A DNA stretch of 64,000 bases from the NCBI RefSeq assembly GCF_900156315.1, contig NZ_FTNI01000012.1:1-64000 (forward strand), written 5' to 3'. A program made the position numbers and the translations under genes. Each line of letters opens with the position of its first letter. Positions within the stretch are counted from its first letter, which is position 1. The notes below the pieces were generated by a model. It saw nothing but the letters and a program-made list of their open reading frames with translations. It ran no database searches and had not been told where the DNA came from. Of the stretch, positions 48,201 through 57,580 are shown one piece after another. The DNA comes from Microbispora rosea. Its GTDB lineage: Bacteria > Actinomycetota > Actinomycetes > Streptosporangiales > Streptosporangiaceae.

Positions 48201-51051
48201 CGGTCGTCGCCGGATGCCGGGCGAGCAGGGCTCGCACCTCGCCGTCGTCCTGCCCGGCGCTCCCCCACTCCGCCGCGCAGCCGAGCAGCGCGGCCATGGC
48301 GTCGCACGCCTGCGGATGCCGGGTCAGCAGCGCGGACACCGGACCGCTCGGCGCGGGCGCCGCCCGGGTCCTGCGTACCGGCCCGGCCGGCCGTTCCCAG
48401 GGCGGGGTCCAGGCGTCCAGCTCGGGCAGCGCGCCGGGGAAGGTCCGCCCGGCCTCACGGACGAGCACGGGGACCAGCTCCGGCGCGTGCCGGCGCAACG
48501 TGGAGATCAGCTTCGGCAGCCACGGCAGCAGGACGGGGTCGGGCAGCCGCGCGAAGGCCTTCGAGAGCGCCTCGACCACGAACGGCGCGAGGCCGGGAAC
48601 GGGTTCGAGCGCCTGGACGAACCCGCTCACATAGAGCGGATAGGCCGGGACGACGAGCGGGTTGGCCAGCAGCTCGTCGCAGCGGGCGCGCAGCTCCTCC
48701 CTGGTGAGCAGGCCAAGCTGCGTCTGCGCCGCCCACAGCAGCGCGACCTTGGCCGGAGCCCGCGGGTGCGCCTGCCGTACGGCCAGTTCGAGCTGGGCCC
48801 GGTCGCAGCCCAGCGACAGCGCGAGGCTCTCCAGCGTGAACAGGAAGCCGAGCATCGCGCCGACCTGGCGCACGCCCGTGTCGTCGTCGGCGAAGGCGGT
48901 GGGCAGCAGCGTGCAGTAATGGGCGTATCCGGCCGTGACGAAGTCCTCGCACCAGGCGGGCAGCTCCGGTTCGCTCGCCTGGTAGTAGGTCAGCAGCCGC
49001 CTGATCCGGCGCAGGACCTCGGGTGCGTCGTCCACCGTGCGCTCGGCGGCCAGCAGCTCGACGGCGCGGGCGCCGAGCTCGCCGGCGAGGCGGCGGCCAC
49101 CCAGATAGAGGATGGCGTCCTCGACGGCCGCGAGCGCGGCCCCCGCCGTGGCCTGGGGGTCCCAGGCTGTGCGGCGCAGCCGCTGCTCCAGCACCTGTTC
49201 GACCGTGACGCCCTCGTAGCCCAGCTCGATGATCTCCCGCTGGTGCCGGCCGAGCGCCACGTCCCAGCTCTCCTGGATCGGCCGCTCGCCGAGGCGGCGC
49301 GCGCCCATGATCGGCCGGACCGCGCCGTCCGGCAGCAGGCAACGCAACGTCCACAGCAGATCGGAGCACGGCTCCAGCTCGGGATCCGCCTTGAGGTCGA
49401 GCAGCACCCGCTGCTGGGTGCGCCTGGTCAGGTCGAGTCCGAGAGGCTCAAGCCGGTCGTACACGTCGCGGACCAGCGGGGGCAGCGCGTCGTAGCCGAC
49501 CATTCCGATCTTGTCGCCGCCCAGGAGGATCTCGCACAGGCGGCGGACGTCCCGGCGGCCCGGCACGGAGTCCTTCTCGATGCAGGTGACGGCCGCGTCG
49601 GCGAAGTCGTACGGCGTGGGCCTGGCCCGCCCGCGCAACCCCGCCAGCAGGATCGACGTCTCGAACACGGCGATGGCGTCGGCCGTGCTGGCCAGATAGC
49701 CGTTGCGGCGGGCCAGCCGCACGATGTCGACGCACCAGCCGCGCAGTTCGTTCTCGTCCAGGCCGTCGAGCGCGGGCGGGCCGGCGAGGAACCCCGACAG
49801 CCGGTCGGCCGCCGGCTCGGCAGCGGGCGGCGTGGCCGTGGCGGTCCCTGGTTTGGCGGCTTTGGTGGTTCTGGCGGCCCGCTTGCCTGATCCGTCCTGC
49901 TGTCCTGCCAGCCGGTGGGGCGTGAGGCCCCCGCGCTTGACCGCCTTGGCCCAGGTGGCGGCGGCGATGGACACCGAGCCCTGCGCCAGGCCGAACTGCG
50001 CCTCGATCGCGGAGTGGCTGGAGGGGATCAGCCCGTAGAGCCAGCCCGTGCCCGTGCGCGGCCCGATCTCGTACGGCGGCGCCTCGGACCGCAGGCCGAA
50101 CTCGGCGATGGTGCTGACGGCGTGGAAGGCCCCGCATACGTACATGCAGTCGGCGGGGTCGGCGCCCGACGCGGCGAGGTGCTCGCGGATCCGCGTCCAC
50201 ATGTAGCGCTCGCGTTCCTCGTCGACGGCCAGGCGGCCGTCCGCGTCGGGGCGCAGCCGCCGGAACAGGCTGCCGACGAGCGCCATCGCCTGGCGATAGG
50301 TGCCGTAGTCGGCCCCGGTCAGCGGCTGCTCGACGTACTGGTCCCACCACTCCGACCAGTGCCGCACCTTCCCGTGGTGCAGCAGGTGCTTTTCCAGCTC
50401 GGCGAAGCGCGGCCGCAGGTCGCCGATCTCGACGCCCACGGCGTCACCGTGCAACGCCGCCTCGTCGCCGTGCCCGTCTTCGGCGGATCCCGCCTCCTGC
50501 GGAGCGGAGCCGGTTTCCCGCGGAGCGCCGGTTTCCTGCGGGGCCGAGCCGGCCGGACCGTCCGTCTCCCGGGGCAGCCATTGGAAGACGTGATCCACCG
50601 AGCGGTCGACCAGCACGATCTCGACGCCGGGGGTGTCGAGCGCGTAGGCGATGGCCTGATACTCCGCCGACGCCTCGGTGACCGGCGCGATCACGCTGAG
50701 CGGCCCCGAACCGGGCGGGAACCCGTCGAGCCGGGTGGCGAACGCCTGCAGCGCCACCGGCAGCCGGCAGTTGCGCAGCTCGTCCAGGAGCGGACGCAGG
50801 TCCTCGCACAGCTCCAGGTAGACGACCTTGGGCCGCTTGTCGCGCAGCCGCCGGGTCATGGCCAGGGCGGAGGCCGGAGAGTGGTGGCAGACCGGGAAGA
50901 TCTCCAGCTCCTCGCGCAGCATGCGGTCGACGTCGTCGACCATGCCGGACAGGATGCCTGCCAGGGTCTGGGAAGGCGCCGCGTCCCCGTCACCGGAGAA
51001 GGCCGCCGCGGCGTCGAGAAGCTGCTCCCGCAGGGCGTCGAAGGTGCTCAT
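48172..51051 (-). CDS. DUF5682 family protein
   Basis: A very large (959-aa) soluble protein, last gene of the SWIM-VWA-MoxR operon. The N-terminal third carries conserved polar motifs (IFPVCHHSPASALAM, KVVYLELCEDLRPLLDEL, and CMYVCGAFHAVSTIAEFG) that resemble the histidine/glutamate pattern of TraB/EreA/ChaN-like folds; this is a tentative reading, and it may be an enzyme. The rest is alpha-helical (TPYDFADAAVTCIEKDSVPG, GRHQREIIELGYEGVTVEQV). The ATG at 51051 overlaps the MoxR stop (ATGA), so it is co-translated with the ATPase. DUF5682 with a MoxR/VWA pair recurs in bacteria, but the role is unknown. Confidence 0.87.
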   Translation of the reverse strand: MSTFDALREQLLDAAAAFSGDGDAAPSQTLAGILSGMVDDVDRMLREELEIFPVCHHSPASALAMTRRLRDKRPKVVYLELCEDLRPLLDELRNCRLPVALQAFATRLDGFPPGSGPLSVIAPVTEASAEYQAIAYALDTPGVEIVLVDRSVDHVFQWLPRETDGPAGSAPQETGAPRETGSAPQEAGSAEDGHGDEAALHGDAVGVEIGDLRPRFAELEKHLLHHGKVRHWSEWWDQYVEQPLTGADYGTYRQAMALVGSLFRRLRPDADGRLAVDEERERYMWTRIREHLAASGADPADCMYVCGAFHAVSTIAEFGLRSEAPPYEIGPRTGTGWLYGLIPSSHSAIEAQFGLAQGSVSIAAATWAKAVKRGGLTPHRLAGQQDGSGKRAARTTKAAKPGTATATPPAAEPAADRLSGFLAGPPALDGLDENELRGWCVDIVRLARRNGYLASTADAIAVFETSILLAGLRGRARPTPYDFADAAVTCIEKDSVPGRRDVRRLCEILLGGDKIGMVGYDALPPLVRDVYDRLEPLGLDLTRRTQQRVLLDLKADPELEPCSDLLWTLRCLLPDGAVRPIMGARRLGERPIQESWDVALGRHQREIIELGYEGVTVEQVLEQRLRRTAWDPQATAGAALAAVEDAILYLGGRRLAGELGARAVELLAAERTVDDAPEVLRRIRRLLTYYQASEPELPAWCEDFVTAGYAHYCTLLPTAFADDDTGVRQVGAMLGFLFTLESLALSLGCDRAQLELAVRQAHPRAPAKVALLWAAQTQLGLLTREELRARCDELLANPLVVPAYPLYVSGFVQALEPVPGLAPFVVEALSKAFARLPDPVLLPWLPKLISTLRRHAPELVPVLVREAGRTFPGALPELDAWTPPWERPAGPVRRTRAAPAPSGPVSALLTRHPQACDAMAALLGCAAEWGSAGQDDGEVRALLARHPATTGAVAALLGA

Positions 51052-52163
51052 GACAGCGTCGAGATCGCCTGGCGGCCACCGTCGAGGAACCGCGTCCACT
51101 CGCCGCCGTCGTGCTTGCTGCGGGGTTCGACCACACCGTGCCAGTACTTGTTCAGGATGGCGAGGTCCTCCGGGGCACGCCTGGCCAGCGAGCCCACCAG
51201 AGCGCCGGCCAGCGTCTCGGCGCGCAGCGTGCGGTCGCCGAAGAACTGGCTGTGCAGGATGGCGTCCTCCAGCACGCCGATCTGCTCGGCGGTGGACAGG
51301 GCCGACTCCAGCTTCTCGTCCTCGCTGGTGGCCGACGCCGCCGCGGCGCGCAGGTCGGCGAAGCTCTGCAGCAGGATGTCCAGGAGCGCGGGCGGCACGT
51401 CCAGCTCGATGCGGTGACGGCGCAGCAGCTCCGTGGTGCGGAAGCGGACGATCTCCGCCTCGCTGGCCTTGCTCGTCACCACCGGGATGCGGACGAAGTT
51501 GAACCGCCGCTTCAGCGCGGAGGACAGGTCGTTCACGCCCCGGTCCCGGCTGTTGGCCGTGGCGATGATCGAGAACCCGGGCCTGGCGAACACGGTGTTG
51601 TCGTTGTCCAGCTCGGGAATCGAGACGTACTTCTCCGACAGGATCGAGATCAGGGCGTCCTGCACGTCGCTGGTGGAGCGGGTCAGTTCCTCGAACCGGC
51701 CGATCATGCCCTGCTCCATGGCCGTCATGATCGGCGAGGGGATCATCGACTCGCGGGACTGACCCTTGGCGATCACCATCGAGACGTTCCACGAATACTT
51801 GATGTGGTCCTCGGTGGTGCCCGCCGTTCCCTGCACGACCAGGGTGGAGTCGCGGCAGATGGCGGCGGACAGCAACTCGGCCAGCCAGCTCTTGCCGGTG
51901 CCCGGGTCGCCGATCAGCAGCAGGCCGCGGTCGGAGGCGAGCGTCACGATGCTGCGCTCGACGAAGCTCCGGTCGCCGAACCACTTCTGCGGGATCTCGC
52001 GGTCCAGGCCGTCGGACCGCTCGCTGCCGAGCACGAACAGCCGGACCATCCGGGGGCTGAGCCGCCAGGAGAACGGCTTGGGGCCGTCGTCGATCGACTC
52101 CAGCCAGTCGAGCTCCTCGGCGTACTTCACCTCGGCGGGCGCGCGGAGCATCTCGTTGGTCAT
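51048..52163 (-). CDS. MoxR-type AAA+ ATPase
   Basis: A 371-aa AAA+ ATPase of the MoxR/RavA-like group, chaperones that act on a VWA partner. Walker A is GDPGTGKSWL (residues 85-94). The Walker B region is GMIGRFEELTRSTSDVQDAL, in which the usual Asp is replaced before the two Glu residues. Sensor 1 is IIATANSRDRGVNDLSSALK, with the arginine finger region RRFNFVRIPV. The ATG at 52163 has AGGAG upstream. It begins 11 bases after the VWA gene stop at 52175 and overlaps DUF5682. Confidence 0.92.
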   Translation of the reverse strand: MTNEMLRAPAEVKYAEELDWLESIDDGPKPFSWRLSPRMVRLFVLGSERSDGLDREIPQKWFGDRSFVERSIVTLASDRGLLLIGDPGTGKSWLAELLSAAICRDSTLVVQGTAGTTEDHIKYSWNVSMVIAKGQSRESMIPSPIMTAMEQGMIGRFEELTRSTSDVQDALISILSEKYVSIPELDNDNTVFARPGFSIIATANSRDRGVNDLSSALKRRFNFVRIPVVTSKASEAEIVRFRTTELLRRHRIELDVPPALLDILLQSFADLRAAAASATSEDEKLESALSTAEQIGVLEDAILHSQFFGDRTLRAETLAGALVGSLARRAPEDLAILNKYWHGVVEPRSKHDGGEWTRFLDGGRQAISTLS

Positions 52164-52174
52164 GTGGGGGTCTC

Positions 52175-53635
52175 CTAGGCGAGGAAGTTCTTGAGTTCGA
52201 ACACGAGCTTGCGGATGTGGCCCGAGATCACCGGAGTGCCCAGGTCCTTGAGCTTCTGCCGGAACCACGGGTTCACGCTCTGGTGACCCGAGCTGTTCAC
52301 CGAGCCGACCGGGATGAACTTGACCCCGGAGCGGTGCACCGACTGGATGGCGTCGAAAAGCGGCTGCGACCGGTCGAACTCGTAGAAGTCCGAGATCCAC
52401 ACCATCACCGTGTTGCGCGGGTCGGCGATCTTCGGCTGGGCCATGGCCATCGCGACGGGGCCGTCGTTGCCGCCGCCCAGGTTCGTGCGCAGCAGCACCT
52501 CGAACGGGTCGTGCACCCACGGCGTGAGGTCGAGCGCCCTCGTGTCGTACGCGATCAGGTGGACGTCCACCTTGGGCAGTCCGGCGAAGATCGACGCGAG
52601 GATCGTGCAGTTGACCATGGAGTCGACCATCGACCCCGACTGGTCCACCACGACGATCAACCGGGCCGGGGTGGTCCGGCGGGCGGTGTGCCGGTAGTAG
52701 AGCCGGTCGACGTAGAGCCGCTGGTCCTCCGGGTTCCAGTTGGTGAGGTTCTTCCAGATCGTCCGTTCGACGTCCAGGTTGCGGAACACCCGTTTGGGCG
52801 GCACCGACCGGTCGATCGTGCCCACGCCGGCCTTCTCGACCTGTGTGCGCAGCACCTCGGCGACCTCGTCGACATACCGGCGGATCAGCGCCTTGGCGTT
52901 GGCCAGCGCCACCCCCGACAGGTTGGCCTTGTCGCGCAGCAACTGCTCGACCAGCGACATGCTGGGCGTGAGCTGCCGTGCCAGGGCCGGGTCGGCCAGG
53001 ACCTCACGCAGCCGCATGCGGCTGACCAGCCCGGCCTCGATGTCGGCCAGCACCTTGGCCAGGTCGCCGCCGAGTCCGGCGTCGATCCCACGGCCGGTCC
53101 CGCCGCCGGGGCTCTGCCCGAACCCGGCCGCCGGTCCGGCATCAGACCCGGCATCCGGCCCCGTTCCGGCCGCCGCGCCGGACGCGCCGCCGGGCTCTCC
53201 GGCACCCGTGCCCATTCCCGCGCCCGTTCCCGGTCCGGGCGCCGGCCCCGCGCACAGGGCCCGCTTGAGCCAGGCGGCGTCCTGCTGCCAGGTCGCGAGC
53301 TGGGTGGCGCTGACGTCACCCGCACCGGTGGCGAAGACGTTGAGCAGCAGCTTCGAGACCAGTGCCGCCCGGCGCACCTCGCCGCCCGGCACGTGCTCGC
53401 CCGACGTGAGCAGGGTCTCGAACTCGGCGGCCAGTTCCGGGAAGCGCTGCACCAGCGAGTCGACGGAAACGGCCGGGTCGAGCAGCCCGGCGGGCAGGCC
53501 CAGGTCACCGGCGACCGCGACGCTCGCGGTCTCCAGCGCGGGCTGCTCCTCGTGGTCGAACAGCCGGGCGAGCAGCCGCCAGTAGAGCACCTGACGCCGG
53601 TTGCGGTCGGCGTTCGTGGAGATGTCGTCGCTCAT
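52175..53635 (-). CDS. VWA domain protein (MoxR partner)
   Basis: A 486-aa protein. The N-terminal 130 residues are helical (RRQVLYWRLLARLFDHEEQP), then a Gly/Ala/Pro-rich linker at about 134-180, then a helical middle and a C-terminal von Willebrand A domain. The metal-ion-dependent adhesion site is intact: VVVDQSGSMVDSM, a Thr region TNLGGGNDGPVAMAMA, and ISDFYEFDRSQPLF. It is the classical partner that a MoxR ATPase loads or remodels. The ATG overlaps the preceding stop (ATGA). Longer starts upstream fall in the neighbouring gene. Confidence 0.92.
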   Translation of the reverse strand: MSDDISTNADRNRRQVLYWRLLARLFDHEEQPALETASVAVAGDLGLPAGLLDPAVSVDSLVQRFPELAAEFETLLTSGEHVPGGEVRRAALVSKLLLNVFATGAGDVSATQLATWQQDAAWLKRALCAGPAPGPGTGAGMGTGAGEPGGASGAAAGTGPDAGSDAGPAAGFGQSPGGGTGRGIDAGLGGDLAKVLADIEAGLVSRMRLREVLADPALARQLTPSMSLVEQLLRDKANLSGVALANAKALIRRYVDEVAEVLRTQVEKAGVGTIDRSVPPKRVFRNLDVERTIWKNLTNWNPEDQRLYVDRLYYRHTARRTTPARLIVVVDQSGSMVDSMVNCTILASIFAGLPKVDVHLIAYDTRALDLTPWVHDPFEVLLRTNLGGGNDGPVAMAMAQPKIADPRNTVMVWISDFYEFDRSQPLFDAIQSVHRSGVKFIPVGSVNSSGHQSVNPWFRQKLKDLGTPVISGHIRKLVFELKNFLA

Positions 53636-55113
53636 CGTCGCAGCAACCGTCCGGCTCGTTCCCGCAGCACGGCCTCCGCATCGGCGGCCCTGGCCTCGGC
53701 CTTGGCCGCCTTGGGGTCGGTGGGGCCGAGCGCCCAGTCGCCGGTGGCGACCACCACCGCCTCGCGCTTGACCGTCGCCTGCACGGCGAGCGGCTGCAGC
53801 GTCCATCGGCCGCCGTCCCACCGGACGAGTCCCACGCACGCCGTCGATGCCGCCACCAGCTTGGGCGTGAGCGGACCGCAGCCGGGCAGCCGTTCCGCGT
53901 CCACGGCGAGCATGGCGCCCCCCAGGTCGAAGGAGCCGTCCTTGGTGACCTTGTAGCCCTCCACGAGCACGGGTTCGGCGATCCGCACCGGAGCACGGTC
54001 GAGAGGCGGCACCGCCGGGGCGAGCGCGCCGGGCAGGCACAGCCGGGCGGTCGCCAACGGGTCCGCGGGCTTGCTCACGAACGCGCGGTCGTCATGCCAC
54101 ACGAGGTCACCGCTGTCGAGCAGGGGCATGTCCGCGATCTCGATGCTGCGGCGGTCGGCCAGCGCGGCCAGCAGCACCTTGTGGCGCTGCGGCAGCTTCC
54201 ACAGCGCCGTCCCGACGATGGTGTCGACCTTCGCGGCCGTGACCGAGGTGCGCGCCAGCAAGGGTGTGCCGCCGTCCGCGGGTTCCAGGACGGCGTGCAC
54301 CTGGAACTGGACGGCGGTGCCGTGCTCGTGCACGTCGACGCCGAGCACCAGCAGCCGTCCGGACACCATGGCGGCGGGCCGGGGCTCGCCGGTCAGCACG
54401 CCGTCCTGCGCCAGCAGCAGGGCGCGGGTCCACAGGTCGGCCCAGCGCCGCACCGGCAGGTGCTCCGCGGAGCCGATCGGGCAGGAGGCCCGCAGTTCGG
54501 CGGCGAAGCCGTCGAGCAGCACCGCGAGCCTGCGCAGATCCGGCACGGCGAGCAGGGCCTCGATGACCTGGTCCGCCGCGGACACGAGGTCGTGATCGAC
54601 GCCGCGCCAGCCGGTGATGGCCAGCTCGCGCAGCCAGGAGCGGACGCCGCCGAGCACGTTCCCGACCGGCTGAGCGGCCGGGTGAGCAGCTGACTGGGCG
54701 GCTGACTGGGCGGCTGACTGAGCGGCGGAGCCGCCCGCCGTCTCCGGGTCGCCGGGCGCCGGCGGCCACTCCGCCCGCTCCCGGCCGAGGGCCGTGTCCA
54801 GGCTGTCGAGCAGGGCGTCGTGCACGGCGCCGGACAAGGCGACCCGGCCGCCCGCCAGGGCCGTCAGATGCTCCTGCGTGATCGAACCGGACACGACCGC
54901 GCCGGCGGCCTCCGCCAGCCGGTCGCCGAGAGGCGTGGCGGCGAACGCCGCGGCCAGCGCGGCCACCGCGTCGGCACGATCGTCGGCGAGCCGGGCCAGG
55001 CCGTGCACCAGGGCGTCGTCGAAGCCGTCGAGCAGCGCGAGCGCCTCCTCTGCCCCCTGACCGGCGTTTCCCGAGTCGCCGCCGAGCAGGGCGGTCAGCT
55101 GTACGGCGAGCAT
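53632..55113 (-). CDS. Uncharacterised protein of the MoxR-VWA operon
   Basis: A 493-aa soluble protein with no recognised domain. Alpha-helical N-terminal part (LLDGFDDALVHGLARLADDR, SITQEHLTALAGGRVALSG), a low-complexity insert at about 128-146 made of AAQS repeats, and a C-terminal half rich in beta segments (PAAMVSGRLLVLGVDVHEHG, CVGLVRWDGGRWTLQPLAVQ). The segment DIADMPLLDSGDLVWHDDRA resembles nothing I can name. It lies between the SWIM and VWA genes with overlapping starts and stops, so it is clearly part of the same complex or pathway. Confidence 0.8.
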   Translation of the reverse strand: MLAVQLTALLGGDSGNAGQGAEEALALLDGFDDALVHGLARLADDRADAVAALAAAFAATPLGDRLAEAAGAVVSGSITQEHLTALAGGRVALSGAVHDALLDSLDTALGRERAEWPPAPGDPETAGGSAAQSAAQSAAQSAAHPAAQPVGNVLGGVRSWLRELAITGWRGVDHDLVSAADQVIEALLAVPDLRRLAVLLDGFAAELRASCPIGSAEHLPVRRWADLWTRALLLAQDGVLTGEPRPAAMVSGRLLVLGVDVHEHGTAVQFQVHAVLEPADGGTPLLARTSVTAAKVDTIVGTALWKLPQRHKVLLAALADRRSIEIADMPLLDSGDLVWHDDRAFVSKPADPLATARLCLPGALAPAVPPLDRAPVRIAEPVLVEGYKVTKDGSFDLGGAMLAVDAERLPGCGPLTPKLVAASTACVGLVRWDGGRWTLQPLAVQATVKREAVVVATGDWALGPTDPKAAKAEARAADAEAVLRERAGRLLRR

Positions 55114-55616
55114 CAGCCCACCGTCCCCGTGGCCGGGAACCAGTGCAGCTCCGGGATCGGCAGGGTCGTGTCGGGCACCTCAAGGTAGGCCAGGTGGCGC
55201 AGGAACCGGCTGAACACGACCGCGGCGGGGGCGGGCTCGTGGACGCCGCCCAGGCAGCCGGCCAGATCCGCGCCCTCGGGGACCTCGACCCGCAGGTAAC
55301 GGGACACCCGATCGACGCCGTACTGGACGACGGCCTCGGCGACCAGGGCCCGCAGGTGTTTGCACGGCGAGCCGTACAGGCCGCCGCAGGGGCGGTTGTT
55401 GTTGGTGCTGCAGTTGTAGTTGTGGGTGCCGGCGGCGATGGAGGAGACATAGACCCGGCCGATGTCCGAGCCGCTCGACACCACGCCCTGCAGCCGGCCG
55501 TCCGCCAGCTCCACGAAGGGGACCTTCGCCAGCTTGCGCGGCTGGACCGGCGGCACCACCCGCAGCCTGCTGTGTCGTGTCCACACGGCCGCGCCGTTGG
55601 GGGAACGGTCTGTCAT
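55113..55616 (-). CDS. SWIM zinc-finger protein
   Basis: A 167-aa protein, first gene of the operon. The start ATG at 55616 is favoured because the longer frame upstream overlaps the divergent ThiF gene. A zinc-binding SWIM motif (CxC-like NYNCSTNNNRP, then CGGLYGSPCKHLRALVAEAV, giving Cys and a CxH pair) follows a strand KLAKVPFVELADGRLQGVVS. The C-terminal part is helical. SWIM domains bind nucleic acid or protein and are typical fellow genes of MoxR-VWA-DUF5682 clusters. The stop TGA overlaps the next ATG by one base. Confidence 0.85.
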   Translation of the reverse strand: MTDRSPNGAAVWTRHSRLRVVPPVQPRKLAKVPFVELADGRLQGVVSSGSDIGRVYVSSIAAGTHNYNCSTNNNRPCGGLYGSPCKHLRALVAEAVVQYGVDRVSRYLRVEVPEGADLAGCLGGVHEPAPAAVVFSRFLRHLAYLEVPDTTLPIPELHWFPATGTVG

Positions 55617-55812
55617 GATCCGGAACGTAGCCGAGCCGTACGACAAAACAGCCCGGAGCCATCCGCCCGGAGCGGCCGGCCCGTGGACACGTCGCTCACC
55701 GCCGCCGTACGCAGGGACGATGCCGCTTGGGCATTCGTCTTGACATGAGTGGACACTTCCAGAAAGATCCACCTGTCGATTACTGTCCGGCTCGCGATGC
55801 CGAGAGGTCGCC

Positions 55813-56916
55813 TTGCGGTTGCCCCGTGTGAAAACCCAGCACCGCCCCCACCGGTACGGCAACGACCGGATCCGGATAGGCGGGACCGCCCAGGAGATCA
55901 GCGACCCTCACGGCCACGCCTGGGCGGCCCTGAACGCGATGGACGGCACCAGGACTCCGGAGGAGATCGCCGCCCGCCTGCGCCGGGCGTTTCCCCGGCT
56001 CACCGAGGCCGAGGCGACCGGTGTCATCGATCACCTGCTCACCTCCGGATATGTGGAGGACGCCACCGGCCCGCGGCCCGAGGAGCTCACCCCGCGGGAG
56101 CTGGAACGCTACTCGCGCAACGCGGCGTTCTTCCGTGGCAGCGGCCTCGCGCCGCGCGAGCACGGCTGGGAGGCCCAGGTCCGCCTCAAACGCTCGCGCG
56201 TGCTCGTCCTCGGGCTGGGCGGGACCGGCAGCCACACGGCCTGGGCGCTCGCCGCGTGCGGCGTCGGCGCGATCCACTGTGTGGACCGCGATCTGGTCGA
56301 GCTGTCCAATCTGACGCGGCAGGCCCTCTATCGGGAGGCCGACATCGGCAGCCCCAAGGTGGACGTGGCCGTCGCCCGGCTGGCCGAGGTCAACTCCTCC
56401 GTCCGCGTGACCGGGGAGGCCCGCGCGGTCGAGTGCGAGGAGGACATGCTCGACCTCGTACGCGGGTTCGACGCGGTGGCGATGTGCGCCGACGAACCGG
56501 CCGGCCGGGGCGGCATCCGCATCTGGGTCAACCGGGCCTGCCTGTCGGAGAAGATCCCGTGGGCGCTCGGCGGTTACAACGGCCCGCTGGTGAGCGTGGC
56601 GGCGTTCACTCCCGGGGGCCCGTGCTACGAGTGCCTGACCGCGAGCGTCGACGCCCCGCTCGCGCCGGGGATCCCCCTCGACCTCGGCGGGCCGGACGTC
56701 ATCGCGCCCTCCGCCGGAGTCTCCGGCCACCTGACCGCCCAGGCGGTCATCGCGTTCCTGACGGGGATTCCCGCGACCTCGGGCAGCTACGTCACCGGCG
56801 TCAACCTCGTCGCGCCGGACCAGCACGTCTACACGCGCCATCCGGCGGCGCCGGACTGCCCGGCCTGCGCGCCGGACGTGCTCCGCGCCGGACCCCTCGG
56901 CAGCATGGCCGGGTGA
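55813..56916 (+). CDS. ThiF/E1-like adenylyltransferase with PqqD-like N-terminal domain
   Basis: A 367-aa protein. Residues 20-85 resemble a PqqD/wHTH-type leader-binding module (DPHGHAWAALNAMDGTRTPE, EIAARLRRAFPRL). Residues 125-355 are a ThiF/MoeB E1-like fold, with VLGLGGTGSHTAWALAACGV (nucleotide site), CVDRDLVELSNLTRQALY and SPKVDVAVARL. Zinc cysteines occur as GGPCYECL and PDCPACAP. Such enzymes adenylate C-terminal carboxylates. It is divergent from the SWIM operon and could supply a modification step, or be an orphan RiPP-type enzyme. The TTG start at 55813 follows GAGAGG; a GTG at 55828 is possible. Confidence 0.82.
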   Translation: MRLPRVKTQHRPHRYGNDRIRIGGTAQEISDPHGHAWAALNAMDGTRTPEEIAARLRRAFPRLTEAEATGVIDHLLTSGYVEDATGPRPEELTPRELERYSRNAAFFRGSGLAPREHGWEAQVRLKRSRVLVLGLGGTGSHTAWALAACGVGAIHCVDRDLVELSNLTRQALYREADIGSPKVDVAVARLAEVNSSVRVTGEARAVECEEDMLDLVRGFDAVAMCADEPAGRGGIRIWVNRACLSEKIPWALGGYNGPLVSVAAFTPGGPCYECLTASVDAPLAPGIPLDLGGPDVIAPSAGVSGHLTAQAVIAFLTGIPATSGSYVTGVNLVAPDQHVYTRHPAAPDCPACAPDVLRAGPLGSMAG

Positions 56917-56939
56917 CAGACACGGCGCCGGGCGAGCCG

Positions 56940-57050
56940 TGCCGGTCAGGCGGCCCCGCCAGGCGCCCCCGGTCAGGCGCCCTCGCCCGTCAGGCGAGCC
57001 GTGCGTCAGGCGAGGCCGATCAGGCGAGTTGTGCCGGTCAGGCGAGCGGG
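56940..57050. repeat. Degenerate short direct repeats
   Basis: A TCAGGCGAGCCGTGC-like unit recurs several times with substitutions from the end of the ThiF gene into the 3' end of the DUF1348 gene. It is non-coding for most of its length and probably results from slippage. Confidence 0.6.
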
Positions 57051-57496
57051 AGGCCGGCCCCGCGCTCCGACTCCGGGCGCGGGCCGCGGATGCGCCGCTC
57101 GCCCTCCTCGATCGGCACGTCGTTGATGCTCGCCTCCCTGCGGCTCATCAGGCCGTCGGCGGTGAACTCCCACAACTCGTTGCCGTAGCTGCGCCACCAC
57201 CGGCCCTCGGCGTCGCGCCACTCGTACTGGAACCGTACGGCGATGCGGTCGCCGCCGAAGGTCCACAGGTCCTTGCGCAGGGCGTAGTCGCGCTCGCGCT
57301 CCCACTTGCGGCGCAGGAAGGCGACGATCTCCGCACGTCCGGTCACGAACTCCGACCGGTTGCGCCACACCGAGTCCTCCGTGTACGCGAGCGCGACGCG
57401 TTCGGGATCTCTGGTGTTCCAGGCGTCCTCGGCGGCCTGCACCTTCTGCCTGGCGGTCTCCTCGGTGAACGGCGGAAGCGGGGGACGTGTGCTCAT
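57038..57496 (-). CDS. DUF1348 (NTF2/SnoaL-like) protein
   Basis: A 152-aa nuclear-transport-factor-2-fold protein of the DUF1348 type: [80 protein letters not shown]. Such cone-shaped folds often bind small hydrophobic molecules; the enzyme activity is unknown. The ATG lies at 57496. It is divergent from a TetR gene across a perfect palindromic operator, an arrangement seen often for this family. Confidence 0.88.
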   Translation of the reverse strand: MSTRPPLPPFTEETARQKVQAAEDAWNTRDPERVALAYTEDSVWRNRSEFVTGRAEIVAFLRRKWERERDYALRKDLWTFGGDRIAVRFQYEWRDAEGRWWRSYGNELWEFTADGLMSRREASINDVPIEEGERRIRGPRPESERGAGLPLA

Positions 57497-57520
57497 CGTG
57501 CTCTCCTTTCCGAGCGAGAG

Positions 57521-57559
57521 AACGCTCGTTCTCTATACGTATCGTAGAGAACGAGCGTT
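57521..57559. promoter_or_regulatory. TetR operator, perfect 15-bp inverted repeat
   Basis: AACGCTCGTTCTCTA (57521-57535) and TAGAGAACGAGCGTT (57545-57559) are exact inverted repeats 9 bases apart. They lie between the divergent starts at 57496 and 57581. One repressor site can control both promoters. Confidence 0.85.
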
Positions 57560-57580
57560 TTCGTACGCGAGGAGGGGCCG

